NCBI RefSeq assembly: GCF_900129805.1
Contig: NZ_FQWY01000014.1
Coordinates: 1 to 54,764 of the forward strand
From: Thermosyntropha lipolytica DSM 11003
GTDB lineage: Bacteria; Bacillota; Syntrophomonadia; Syntrophomonadales; Syntrophomonadaceae
DNA: 54,764 nucleotides
Reading direction: 5' to 3'
Shown here: positions 43,579 to 51,231 of the stretch, piece by piece
Layout: every line of letters begins with the position of its first letter
How positions within the stretch are numbered: position 1 is the stretch's first letter
The notes under the pieces: model-generated
Database searches by the model: none
The model's input: only the letters and a program-made list of their open reading frames with translations
Told to the model about the DNA's origin: nothing
Position numbers and translations under genes: made by a program

Positions 43579-43798
43579 CTTGCTCCCCCTCTCTCCACGC
43601 AAACATATTCTATCTATTTCGTAAATATCCTTGCTCCAAAAACAGCCAAATTATATAAAATAACTGCATATTATTTTGCCATTTTTTAGAATGCACAATT
43701 TCATAAACTGCTAAGATAGAGGGAGCTTCATCCCCATATATCTGACATCATATTTATAGCCTAAAACCCTGACCTGAATAACCAGCCAATCTTCCTAT

Positions 43799-43826
43799 AA
43801 AAAAAGGAGCCGTTTAGGCCCCTTTC
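43799..43826 (-). terminator. Terminator after the PPDK regulator gene
   Basis: AAAGGAGCC and GGCCCCTTT form an imperfect stem with a T-run on the minus strand. Confidence 0.65.
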
Positions 43827-43828
43827 TT

Positions 43829-44656
43829 CTAAAACCGGTGATGAGTTACCCGTAAAGGAAGCTTGAACTTATGGGTTATAGTGTTGCCTATTTCTTCGAT
43901 ATCATGGGAAGTAACATCTATTACCAGACATTTCAGTTTAGCGTAAATCCTGTAAGCATTATCCAGTTCTTCTGCTACCATTTCATCAACACTATTCACA
44001 TTAGGCGGCAGATCAAAACTCCGCATTCTCTCTTTACGCAGTTTTATCAAGGTTTCCATATCAATAGTAAGTCCTACCATGGGCACTTTGCCTTTCAGTT
44101 CTATAATTTCCTTCGGTAATTCAGTATTAAGAGTAATAGGATAATTAGCTACCTTGATACCCAGATTGGCCAGATGCATGGAAAGCGGGGTTTTGGAAGT
44201 CTGCGGCAGGCCCAGTATTATGAGGTCAGCTTCTTTTATGGTATCCAGATTTTGTCCATTATCATGTTCAATCGCAAACTCTATTGCCTGCATGCGGTTA
44301 AAATACTGTTCATCCATCTTATGTCTGAGCCCAGTAACATACATAGGCTGAACCCCGGTTTTCTGCTCAATAACCTGCAAAATAGGATCCATAACATTTA
44401 TAGCAGCAATATTTCTTTCTCTGGCCTTATCCTCCATGAATTTTGCCAGGCTTGGCTTTACTATGGTAAAAACTATGATCGCATCTTCTTTTTCAGCTTC
44501 ATCCAGTATCTTTAAAACCTGTTCTTCCTTGGTAACTCTTGAAAACCTGGTTACACTTCTCTCCATGGGAAATTGCAGGGAAGAAGCTACCGCAATTTTT
44601 TCCGCGGTTTCTCCTACCGAATCAGAAACCGCAAAGATATGCAGTTTTTTATTCAT
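43829..44656 (-). CDS. Pyruvate, phosphate dikinase regulatory protein (bifunctional kinase/pyrophosphorylase, DUF299)
   Basis: 275 residues. The N-terminus LHIFAVSDSVGETAEKIAVA and the later MDPILQVIEQKTGVQP and VTGLRHKMDEQYFNRMQAIE are characteristic. The nucleotide-binding loop reads LGLPQTSKTPLSMHLA, where most members have GVSRTSKTP, so R is replaced by Q. The family inactivates PPDK by ADP-dependent phosphorylation of a threonine and reactivates it by Pi-dependent removal. In some bacteria the same family targets PEP synthase. No PPDK gene is in the window, though pyruvate kinase is. The ATG is preceded by a GGGGG element. Confidence 0.9.
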   Translation of the reverse strand: MNKKLHIFAVSDSVGETAEKIAVASSLQFPMERSVTRFSRVTKEEQVLKILDEAEKEDAIIVFTIVKPSLAKFMEDKARERNIAAINVMDPILQVIEQKTGVQPMYVTGLRHKMDEQYFNRMQAIEFAIEHDNGQNLDTIKEADLIILGLPQTSKTPLSMHLANLGIKVANYPITLNTELPKEIIELKGKVPMVGLTIDMETLIKLRKERMRSFDLPPNVNSVDEMVAEELDNAYRIYAKLKCLVIDVTSHDIEEIGNTITHKFKLPLRVTHHRF

Positions 44657-44963
44657 ATAACCATCCCCCTCTCTCGGTTGCCAGCCTCTATATATATTAT
44701 TCTGTATACTGCCAGGTTTTCCTTTTTTTCTTCAACATTTTTCCGCACCAATCATTTTATGCCCAGATTTCGACGGTTCCTCTTCTCTCTTCTTCAGGAC
44801 TTTCCGGGGGAATAGCCCCTCCCTTAATATTTTAATCTTCACCTGCAGAGGGGTTACTGCCTGAATTTTCTAATAAGTTTTTTATTTTTATCCCTGCGCT
44901 TTTTTTCGCTATTAAGTGTTATCATATATATTTAAGAACAGCTTTTTCGAGGTGAAAAGCGCC
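44657..44963. other. Intergenic region without recognised gene
   Basis: 307 bases between the divergent PPDK regulator and a small membrane gene. It is pyrimidine-rich on the plus strand. I see no tRNA, repeat or strong hairpin. Promoters for both genes must lie here, but no box pair is convincing. Confidence 0.5.
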
Positions 44964-45086
44964 ATGACCAGCAGCGAATCTGTCACTCTAATAATTCTGC
45001 TTCTGCTTTTAGGAGGTGGAATCCTGGCCGCTTTAGCCTGTTTTTTCATTTTCAGCGACCGGGATTTCTGGAAAAACCTTTTTTAA
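44964..45086 (+). CDS. Small membrane protein, 40 aa
   Basis: A 40-residue reading frame from ATG 44964 to TAA 45084-45086. GAGGTG is about nine bases upstream. The product has one strong membrane helix (residues 7-30: VTLIILLLLLGGGILAALAC) and a short charged tail (FSDRDFWKNLF). I do not recognise it. Similar tiny single-helix proteins are common in Firmicutes and often bind larger membrane proteins. Confidence 0.5.
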   Translation: MTSSESVTLIILLLLLGGGILAALACFFIFSDRDFWKNLF

Positions 45087-45100
45087 TATTAGAACCTATG

Positions 45101-45129
45101 TTCCGAAAATTGTCTTTTTAAGTTATAAT
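45101..45129 (+). promoter_or_regulatory. Candidate sigma-A promoter for the DUF763 gene
   Basis: TTCCGA and TATAAT with a 17-base spacer, 35 bases before the ATG of the DUF763 gene. The -10 box is perfect and the -35 box weak. Confidence 0.4.
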
Positions 45130-45164
45130 AAGTTATAAACTTCAGGTTAATAAGGAGACCGAGG

Positions 45165-46346
45165 ATGAAAACCGGTACTGCTGATCTTCCCCTGCATAGT
45201 GGCAAATGCCCGGCCTGGCTTTTTGAACACATGAAAAAACTAAGTGCTGCGATTATCGAAGTAATTCTAGAAGAAAAAGGAAGAGAAGAAGTTTTATACC
45301 GTCTTTCCCATCCCTACTGGTTTCAGGCTTTAGGTTGTGTAGTAGGCTTTGACTGGCACTCTTCCGGACTTACTACCACACTATGTGGAGCCATAAAAGA
45401 AGGATTGTCCCCTTTAGCATCCAAGACAGGTATTTTCTTTGCCGGAGGTAAAGGTAAGACAGCAGTAAATACCCCTCAGGAAATTAACACCATAGCCGAA
45501 AAAAACCATTTAGAGATAAATCCTGAAAACCTTATATATGCAAGCAAGATGGCAGCTAAAGTTGATAATGCTGCTGTTCAGGACGGCTATCAAATCTACC
45601 ACCATTTTTTTGTTTTTACCCAGGAAGGCAACTGGGCAGTAATCCAGCAGGGAATGAATGAAGATGCAAAACAGGCCCGCCGCTATCACTGGCTCAGCTT
45701 AAACCTGAAAGATTTTACCAACGAACCTCATACCGCTATTTGCTGCAATCATAAAAACCAGGCTTTAAACCTGGTGGCTAAAGAAAATTACGCTTTACGC
45801 ACCGCCAGCACAGAACTTGCCCAAAGCAAGCCAGAAAAAATCCTTAAGGAGCTTAAGCTTATAGAAAAAGATCTTATAAGGCTTAAACTCCCTTTCTGCC
45901 ACTATATACCTAATACCAGATACCTTAATAAATCACTGCAAACCGTGTACGAAAAAAGCCCGCATACTTTTGAAGAGCTCCTTGCTATCCCGGGAGCCGG
46001 CCCGGGTACAATAAGAGCATTATGTCTGGTAGCTGAAGTAGCATATGGAATCAAGGCTAGTTTTGAAGACCCGGTACGCTACTCATTTGCTCACGGAGGC
46101 AAAGATGGTTTTCCTTTCCCCGTAAACGAAGCTGACCTGGAACATTCCTATCAGACTTTAAGACGGGCATTAAAAAAAGCCAAAGCAGGTAATCACGAAA
46201 CCCTGCAAGGCCTTAAGCGTCTGGCCATCTGGCATGCGGAAATGGTAAACATAAAAGCTACCCCAAAGGTGCCAGAAAAAACCGCAAATAATCCTTCTTC
46301 CCCCTTATCTGCTCCCCAGGAAACCATTCAGCTTTCATTATTTTAA
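45165..46346 (+). CDS. DUF763 family protein with C-terminal clamp-binding-like motif
   Basis: 393 residues, the length of the DUF763 family, of unknown function. The N-terminus MKTGTADLPLHSGKCPAWLF and the stretch LGCVVGFDWHSSGLTTTLCG are typical. QDGYQIYHHFFVFTQEGNWA and NEDAKQARRYHWLS follow. A helix-hairpin-helix-like segment FEELLAIPGAGPGTIRALCL suggests DNA binding. The protein ends in QLSLF (389-393), a consensus sliding-clamp-binding pentapeptide placed at the extreme C-terminus after a flexible Pro/Ser/Thr-rich tail. The same pentapeptide occurs in DnaE in this window. A role at the replisome or in repair is inferred. Confidence 0.82.
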   Translation: MKTGTADLPLHSGKCPAWLFEHMKKLSAAIIEVILEEKGREEVLYRLSHPYWFQALGCVVGFDWHSSGLTTTLCGAIKEGLSPLASKTGIFFAGGKGKTAVNTPQEINTIAEKNHLEINPENLIYASKMAAKVDNAAVQDGYQIYHHFFVFTQEGNWAVIQQGMNEDAKQARRYHWLSLNLKDFTNEPHTAICCNHKNQALNLVAKENYALRTASTELAQSKPEKILKELKLIEKDLIRLKLPFCHYIPNTRYLNKSLQTVYEKSPHTFEELLAIPGAGPGTIRALCLVAEVAYGIKASFEDPVRYSFAHGGKDGFPFPVNEADLEHSYQTLRRALKKAKAGNHETLQGLKRLAIWHAEMVNIKATPKVPEKTANNPSSPLSAPQETIQLSLF

Positions 46347-46354
46347 GCCCTGCT

Positions 46355-46386
46355 AAAAAGGGAGGCTTAAAGCCCCCCTTTTTTTA
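46355..46386. terminator. Bidirectional terminator between the DUF763 and acyl-CoA dehydrogenase genes
   Basis: AAAAAGGGAGGC and GCCCCCCTTTTT pair with one mismatch around TTAAA, followed by more T. It lies between two convergent genes. Confidence 0.85.
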
Positions 46387-46387
46387 A

Positions 46388-48088
46388 TTACGGATTCATT
46401 TTATAAGCTCCTACCAGTGATAGTACATGTTCTTTCCATACCTTATCAGTATTATCACTGTTTACCGGCAGCTTGATTATCTTCATAAGGTTAGCTATTT
46501 GCGCTTCACTATTGCGATGACTGGAAACCATCCGCAGAGCATATTGAGAAGTATCCCGTACGATAAAGTTAAAGATTTCATCTACGATGTCCTGGGGTAT
46601 ATTATAAATCTTGGCATTTTCCAGGATAAGCTGGGCATAAGGAATCATAGTAAATATTTCCCCTAAAGCCAGCATATAATCTTTATTTTCTGCCTGTTCT
46701 TTATCCGGAGGCGTATCAGCCAGGAAAGCACGCAAAAGCTCAATCTGTTCTTTAAATACTTCGATATTCGGAGTAGATATACCGCTGTAAGGACGTTTAT
46801 AATCGGGAAACTTGACAGTTTTAAGGCTTCCTGCCTTCTGATTCAAAATATAATCATCATTGGTCATATCATCGCGAACCGGAATTTCAGGCAGATCTAT
46901 ATTATTGAAAAGGTAATTCTCCATAAATCTTACTACCAATCCCATATTAACATGGGTAGTTCCTTCCAGGCGCGGAATCATGCCGATATCCCTTATGGCC
47001 ATTTCGAAATAGGTATCCTGTTCAAACCCTTTGGCCGCAATGGCATCTAAGAGCATATCTATAATCTTCATGCCTTCCGTAGTTACCTTCATCTTCTGAA
47101 TCGGGTTGTAAAGGAGATAACGCCGGTCATTATCATTAGCCGAACGGAAATAGTCAATAGCCCGCATAGCAAAAAGGCGCATAGCCATAAGGCGTACAAA
47201 AGATTCGGTAAAGATCTTCTTAATATGCGGAAAATCAGTTACCCGATGACCATAGAGCCAGCGGTTATAGGCATGATTTATCGCTTCATAGAAAGCATGG
47301 GTACAAATACCTACTGAACAAAAACCAAGCTGGAATTTCCCGATATTAACAGTATTAAGAGCTGAATCCCAGGCTTTCTGTCCGCTTGATAATATTTCCT
47401 TCGGGGTGATAGGGTAATCATGCAGGTGGTATTCAGCAACATAAGCCGGACGGTTGCCAGAAGTATTAATTTTTTTCACACATTCATAATTAGGATGATT
47501 TGATTCTACTGCAAAGAATACAAACTCATCAGTATCTGCATATTTGCCAAAAGTAGAAACTAAAGCCGCTTTATTGCCATTTCCTATATAATATTTTTCT
47601 CCTTTCGCCGAATAAGTCCCATCTCCCTTAGGATAGAGCTTCATCTCCGTAGCATATAAGTCAGCCCCATGTTCTTTTTCCGAAAGTCCAAAAGCAAAAA
47701 TGCCGCCTTCTTTCAAAAGCTGAGCCGTCTTTTTCTTGACTTCTTCATTATCTCCCAGCCAGATAGGCCCTAAACCTAATATACTTACCTGATAACAATA
47801 CTGGTAGGAAAGTCCGTAAAAACCAAGCAGTTCATTGTACTGGGCAATCCTGTACATATCAAAACGGGCATCAGGATCACCATAGCCGGCCGGAGTCAAA
47901 AGAGTAGCATAAGCCTGGGTTTCCTTCAGCATATTAAGATAATCATCATACCATCTTATATCCTGATCATCTTCCTTTATACTGGCCAAGCCCTTATTTT
48001 CAAAAAAGTCAATCGTTTTCTGGTAAATGTCATTAGTCTTCTCATCCTTAAACGGCCGGTGATAATTCTTAGGGTTAAGCAAAAACAT
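46388..48088 (-). CDS. Acyl-CoA dehydrogenase
   Basis: 566 residues, longer than the 380-residue short-chain enzymes because of extra N- and C-terminal helices. The flavin/substrate segment FGLSEKEHGADLYATEMKLY and the EKYYIGNGNKAALVSTF strand region are clear. The catalytic-base region IPRLEGTTHVNMGLVVRF retains the glutamate corresponding to Glu376 of medium-chain enzymes. The enzyme oxidises acyl-CoA to enoyl-CoA and passes electrons to an electron-transfer flavoprotein, the first beta-oxidation step. Chain length cannot be read. GGGAGGGG lies seven bases before the ATG. Monocistronic. Confidence 0.9.
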   Translation of the reverse strand: MFLLNPKNYHRPFKDEKTNDIYQKTIDFFENKGLASIKEDDQDIRWYDDYLNMLKETQAYATLLTPAGYGDPDARFDMYRIAQYNELLGFYGLSYQYCYQVSILGLGPIWLGDNEEVKKKTAQLLKEGGIFAFGLSEKEHGADLYATEMKLYPKGDGTYSAKGEKYYIGNGNKAALVSTFGKYADTDEFVFFAVESNHPNYECVKKINTSGNRPAYVAEYHLHDYPITPKEILSSGQKAWDSALNTVNIGKFQLGFCSVGICTHAFYEAINHAYNRWLYGHRVTDFPHIKKIFTESFVRLMAMRLFAMRAIDYFRSANDNDRRYLLYNPIQKMKVTTEGMKIIDMLLDAIAAKGFEQDTYFEMAIRDIGMIPRLEGTTHVNMGLVVRFMENYLFNNIDLPEIPVRDDMTNDDYILNQKAGSLKTVKFPDYKRPYSGISTPNIEVFKEQIELLRAFLADTPPDKEQAENKDYMLALGEIFTMIPYAQLILENAKIYNIPQDIVDEIFNFIVRDTSQYALRMVSSHRNSEAQIANLMKIIKLPVNSDNTDKVWKEHVLSLVGAYKMNP

Positions 48089-48389
48089 ATTTTCCCCTCC
48101 CGCAGAAATATTACTTTTTTAAATATTATGTCATATTGATTTTTGATAGTCAAATAAAATAAAGTTCGAAATAAGCTTTAACTTTAATCATGCACACGCA
48201 TGTACACATATGCTCTTGTGTTCTCCTAAAACTGTCCCCTAGGGGCATAAACACAGATTATGGCGGAAATAAAATTAATCATGTGAAAAAAGGTACAAAA
48301 ACCTCTTGCTATTCTTTGTGAAAGATAGTACAATCACAATAGAAAAATTAATTCCCCCGCGGGGAAAAATAAATAAGGAGGACGAAAAT
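48089..48389. promoter_or_regulatory. Divergent control region of the acyl-CoA dehydrogenase gene
   Basis: 301 bases without a gene. It contains a sigma-A-like promoter on the plus strand, TTGCTA (48306-48311) and TACAAT (48329-48334) with a 17-base spacer, serving the next gene. It also has a 25-base perfectly alternating pyrimidine-purine tract (48189-48213), and a palindrome CCCCTAGGGG (48236-48245) that could be an operator. CCCCGCGGGG near 48355 is another palindrome close to the promoter start point. Confidence 0.5.
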
Positions 48390-48989
48390 ATGAACGCAAC
48401 CGCCCTTTTAATCCCGAACGAAATAGCTAAAAACGAAGAAAAAATCAAGTTTAAAATCCCGGCAACTACCAGTGAAACATACAGACTAGGAATTACCATG
48501 TCCGAGCTGTTCCTGCATGTACTCGTTATCTTAAAAGCCCAATGCCACAGTGAAAGTGGCCGTAAGATTTTAGACCTTTTTATAAAACAGGAAGAAAAAG
48601 ATTTAGAAGCTTTATCTTTCCATTTTAAATATGCCCTTAACTGCGAAATTGCTAAATTTTATCAATTCCGGGGAGAAGTCGTAAATAATGAATTACCTGC
48701 AGGTCTTATGTCGGAAACTAAATTGCTTATAACCAGAAATCTGGAAAATTTCTTTGCCTGGATGCAGGAAATCGAAAAAAGCTTTTCCTCTTTCCCGGCA
48801 CCTGATATAACTAAATACTTCCATACTCAAACCAAAGATGATGTTTTGGCTACCTGTCTTAAAGCCAGGAATAATATAATTGAACTTTATCGCCGGTTAG
48901 CCAAGCTTTATCCGGAAGGCAATATAAGTTCAGCCTTTATGGAAATGGCGGAGATTTTGGAAGAAGGCAATAAAAATTTATTAAGTTAA
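48390..48989 (+). CDS. Hypothetical helical protein, 199 aa
   Basis: 199 residues from ATG 48390, which has AAGGAGG nine bases upstream; the frame is open further upstream but overlaps the promoter. Not recognised. It is almost wholly helical, without membrane segments. RKILDLFIKQEEKDLEALSF recalls the E-x2-E/H helix of ferritin-like proteins, but the full ligand set is not apparent, so this is a weak hint. KLYPEGNISSAFMEMAEILE closes the protein. It is followed by a 52-aa gene and then the min genes on the same strand. Confidence 0.65.
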   Translation: MNATALLIPNEIAKNEEKIKFKIPATTSETYRLGITMSELFLHVLVILKAQCHSESGRKILDLFIKQEEKDLEALSFHFKYALNCEIAKFYQFRGEVVNNELPAGLMSETKLLITRNLENFFAWMQEIEKSFSSFPAPDITKYFHTQTKDDVLATCLKARNNIIELYRRLAKLYPEGNISSAFMEMAEILEEGNKNLLS

Positions 48990-49077
48990 ATTAATCAGAG
49001 TCATTAAAAAAGTTTATTAGCCAGATTTTAATTTCCATTATATTATTCTATAGGGTCAAAGAAAGGAGGCAGTCGTA

Positions 49078-49236
49078 GTGAGAGAAAGAGATAAGCATTT
49101 TGCCCTCGCGGTTGATGAAATCGTAAAAGGAATCGATGAAGCCTTTGCTCAAAAACCTATTCTTGGGTGGACTAAAAAAACCCCCCGGAAAGGTATTGCC
49201 CAGCTCCTCATAAATTTAATTAATATCTTTAAATAA
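49078..49236 (+). CDS. Small basic protein, 52 aa
   Basis: A 52-residue frame from GTG 49078 with AAAGGAGG nine bases upstream, ending at TAA 49234-49236. A helical N-terminus (FALAVDEIVKGIDEAF), a WTKKTPRKG middle and a hydrophobic end (AQLLINLINIFK) are visible. Not recognised. The strong ribosome binding site and correct spacing support expression. Confidence 0.5.
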   Translation: MRERDKHFALAVDEIVKGIDEAFAQKPILGWTKKTPRKGIAQLLINLINIFK

Positions 49237-49352
49237 CTATTTCTAATATTTAGATTATTACAAAAAGTATTGCAAAATCAGTTTTAACATGTAATAATAA
49301 AAGTACCTTCACCCCCCAAGTATAAATATAAATTCCATCACATTCCCTCTCC

Positions 49353-49385
49353 ACATGAGCCCGTAAAGGGCTCATGTTTGTTTTC
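49353..49385 (+). terminator. Terminator upstream of minD
   Basis: ACATGAGCCC and GGGCTCATGT form a 10-bp stem around a short loop, followed by TTGTTTT. It closes the small gene(s) before the min operon. Confidence 0.75.
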
Positions 49386-49519
49386 TGTCTATTTTTAAGT
49401 TCCAGCTTTATACATCCATTTTCCATAAATAGCAGTTTATTCTGAATTAAATATGATTTAAAATTAATAAGGATAGAATCTTAATCAGGTAAATAAACGC
49501 TCAGGGAGGGCCATCAGTT

Positions 49520-50332
49520 ATGAACAACAGTGAAAATAACGGAAGTCAAGTTATAGTAGTAACTTCGGGTAAAGGTGGAGTAGGTAAAACAACTACGGTT
49601 GCCAATGTCAGCTGCGCCCTTGCCCGTATGGGATATAAGGTAGCCGTTATGGATCTTGACATAGGACTAAAAAAGCTGGATCTTATATTAGGTCTGGAAA
49701 ATCGAGTCATATATGATATAGTCCAGGTTATTGAAGGAGAATGTACTTTAAAACAGGCTTTAGTTAAGGATAAACGTTTTAACCACCTTTACATGCTGCC
49801 GGCTGCCCAAACCCGCAACAAAGATGACATAACACCCGAACAGGTAAAAGCCCTGTGTGATGAGATGCGCAAAGATTTCCACTTTATTTTCATAGATTGC
49901 CCTGCCGGTATTGAGCAGGGATTCCGCAATGCCATCAGTGCTGCTGATAAAGCTATCGTAGTTACCAATCCGGAAGTATCAGCCGTAAGAGATGCTGATC
50001 GCATAATAGGAATGCTGGAATCTGCTCAATTCAAAGATATAAAACTGATCATCAACCGCATCCGCATGGATATGGTAAAATCAGGAAATATGCTTAGTAT
50101 TGAAGACCTGCTTGAACACCTGTGTATTGAGCTTCTAGGGGTAGTTCCGGAAGATAAAAATGTGGTGGTATCCACTAATAAAGGAGAACCTATTATATTG
50201 AATGAAAAGTCAGCAGCCGCTATCGCCTTTAACAACATAGCCCGCCGCATTGCTGGAGAGAAGGTGGAAATCCCTGATTTCTCTGAAAATTCTTCCTTCT
50301 GGAGTAGAATAAAAACCCTTTTCTCAAGGTAG
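49520..50332 (+). CDS. minD: Septum-site determining ATPase MinD
   Basis: 270 residues. The deviant Walker A motif GKGGVGKTTTVANVSCALAR is at residues 14-33, then AVMDLDIGLKKLDLILGLEN and the Walker B FIDCPAGIEQGFRNAI. The C-terminus SSFWSRIKTLFSR is an amphipathic membrane-targeting helix. MinD binds the membrane when ATP-bound, recruits the division inhibitor MinC, and is released by MinE. It heads a minD-minE-minC run; the start follows GGGAGGG. Confidence 0.95.
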   Translation: MNNSENNGSQVIVVTSGKGGVGKTTTVANVSCALARMGYKVAVMDLDIGLKKLDLILGLENRVIYDIVQVIEGECTLKQALVKDKRFNHLYMLPAAQTRNKDDITPEQVKALCDEMRKDFHFIFIDCPAGIEQGFRNAISAADKAIVVTNPEVSAVRDADRIIGMLESAQFKDIKLIINRIRMDMVKSGNMLSIEDLLEHLCIELLGVVPEDKNVVVSTNKGEPIILNEKSAAAIAFNNIARRIAGEKVEIPDFSENSSFWSRIKTLFSR

Positions 50333-50350
50333 TTAAAGGAGGAACCGGCC

Positions 50351-50602
50351 ATGATAGATTTTCTTAAAAAAATTTACGCGCGGGAAAACAGCTCCAGCCG
50401 GGATAAGGCTAATGAAAGGCTGCGCATAGTTCTGGCTCATGACCGCACCGGCACTTCTACCCATCTTATTGAAGTGCTCAAAGAAGAAATAATAGAGGTA
50501 ATAAAAAAACATGTGGAAATAGACGGTACACCCGAAGTAACTATTGTCCATGAAGGCAGGCAGTCTGCCCTCGATATCAATATTCCTCTAAAAGGCAGGT
50601 AA
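50351..50602 (+). CDS. minE: Cell division topological specificity factor MinE
   Basis: 83 residues. [10 protein letters not shown] is the N-terminal membrane-targeting segment. [20 protein letters not shown] contains the anti-MinCD helix region, and [19 protein letters not shown] begins the topological specificity domain. MinE stimulates MinD ATPase and positions the division site. It begins 18 bases after minD with AAAGGAGG in the gap. Many Firmicutes use DivIVA/MinJ instead; a MinE shows a MinD/MinE system in this lineage. Confidence 0.93.
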   Translation: MIDFLKKIYARENSSSRDKANERLRIVLAHDRTGTSTHLIEVLKEEIIEVIKKHVEIDGTPEVTIVHEGRQSALDINIPLKGR

Positions 50603-50612
50603 AGGTCGGAAT

Positions 50613-51215
50613 ATGATCAGCATAAAAGGAATCAATGGCAACCTGGTATTCAACTTCCTTCCCGGAAACTTTGAGGATTATATCCGTTTCCTTACGCAAA
50701 AATTTTCATCTAATCCCCGTTTGTTTGCCGGCTCTAAAGTAGTATTCCGGGGGGAAGGCTTAAATTTCCTCTCCCATGAGGAAATAGCTGCACTGCAAAA
50801 GCTTTGTCTGGATTACGGTATGGTGCTGAACAATAATCCAAGCTCTTTAGAAAAAGGAGCCGGCCAGGATGTTATAATATACCGCAATATAAGAAGCGGA
50901 CAAAAAATCTTCTCTGAAGGCTCGGTCATCGTATGGGGCAATGTACATGAAAGTGCGGAAATAATTGCTGCCCGGGATATAATTATCCTGGGTAAACTGG
51001 AAGGCATAGTACATGCAGGATTTTACGGAGATAAAAACAGCATCGTTTTTGCTTTGCAAATGGCTCCAGGCCAAATACGCATAGCCGATAAATTTTCTAG
51101 GGCCCCTGCTGACTATACCCCTAAAGATTATCCAGAAATAGCTTATCTGGAAGAGGACACCATATGTATAAAACGCTATGTTCCTCAGGAAAATTTAGCC
51201 CGGTTAAACAGCTGA
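50613..51215 (+). CDS. minC: Septum-site determining protein MinC
   Basis: 200 residues. The N-terminal domain (1-95) is weakly conserved. The C-terminal beta-helix domain has the MinC signature: RNIRSGQKIFSEGSVIVWGN, VHESAEIIAARDIIILGKLE and GIVHAGFYGD. It blocks FtsZ polymerisation away from midcell when held by MinD. It lies last in the operon, after minE, whereas the usual order is minC-minD-minE. A transcription terminator overlaps its last codons. Confidence 0.9.
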   Translation: MISIKGINGNLVFNFLPGNFEDYIRFLTQKFSSNPRLFAGSKVVFRGEGLNFLSHEEIAALQKLCLDYGMVLNNNPSSLEKGAGQDVIIYRNIRSGQKIFSEGSVIVWGNVHESAEIIAARDIIILGKLEGIVHAGFYGDKNSIVFALQMAPGQIRIADKFSRAPADYTPKDYPEIAYLEEDTICIKRYVPQENLARLNS

Positions 51216-51231
51216 TGTTTAACCGGGTTTT
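51199..51231. terminator. Terminator overlapping the minC end
   Basis: CCCGGTTAAAC pairs with GTTTAACCGGG around a 7-base loop and is followed by TTTTAT. It lies between convergent minC and the FeoB membrane gene. Confidence 0.85.
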
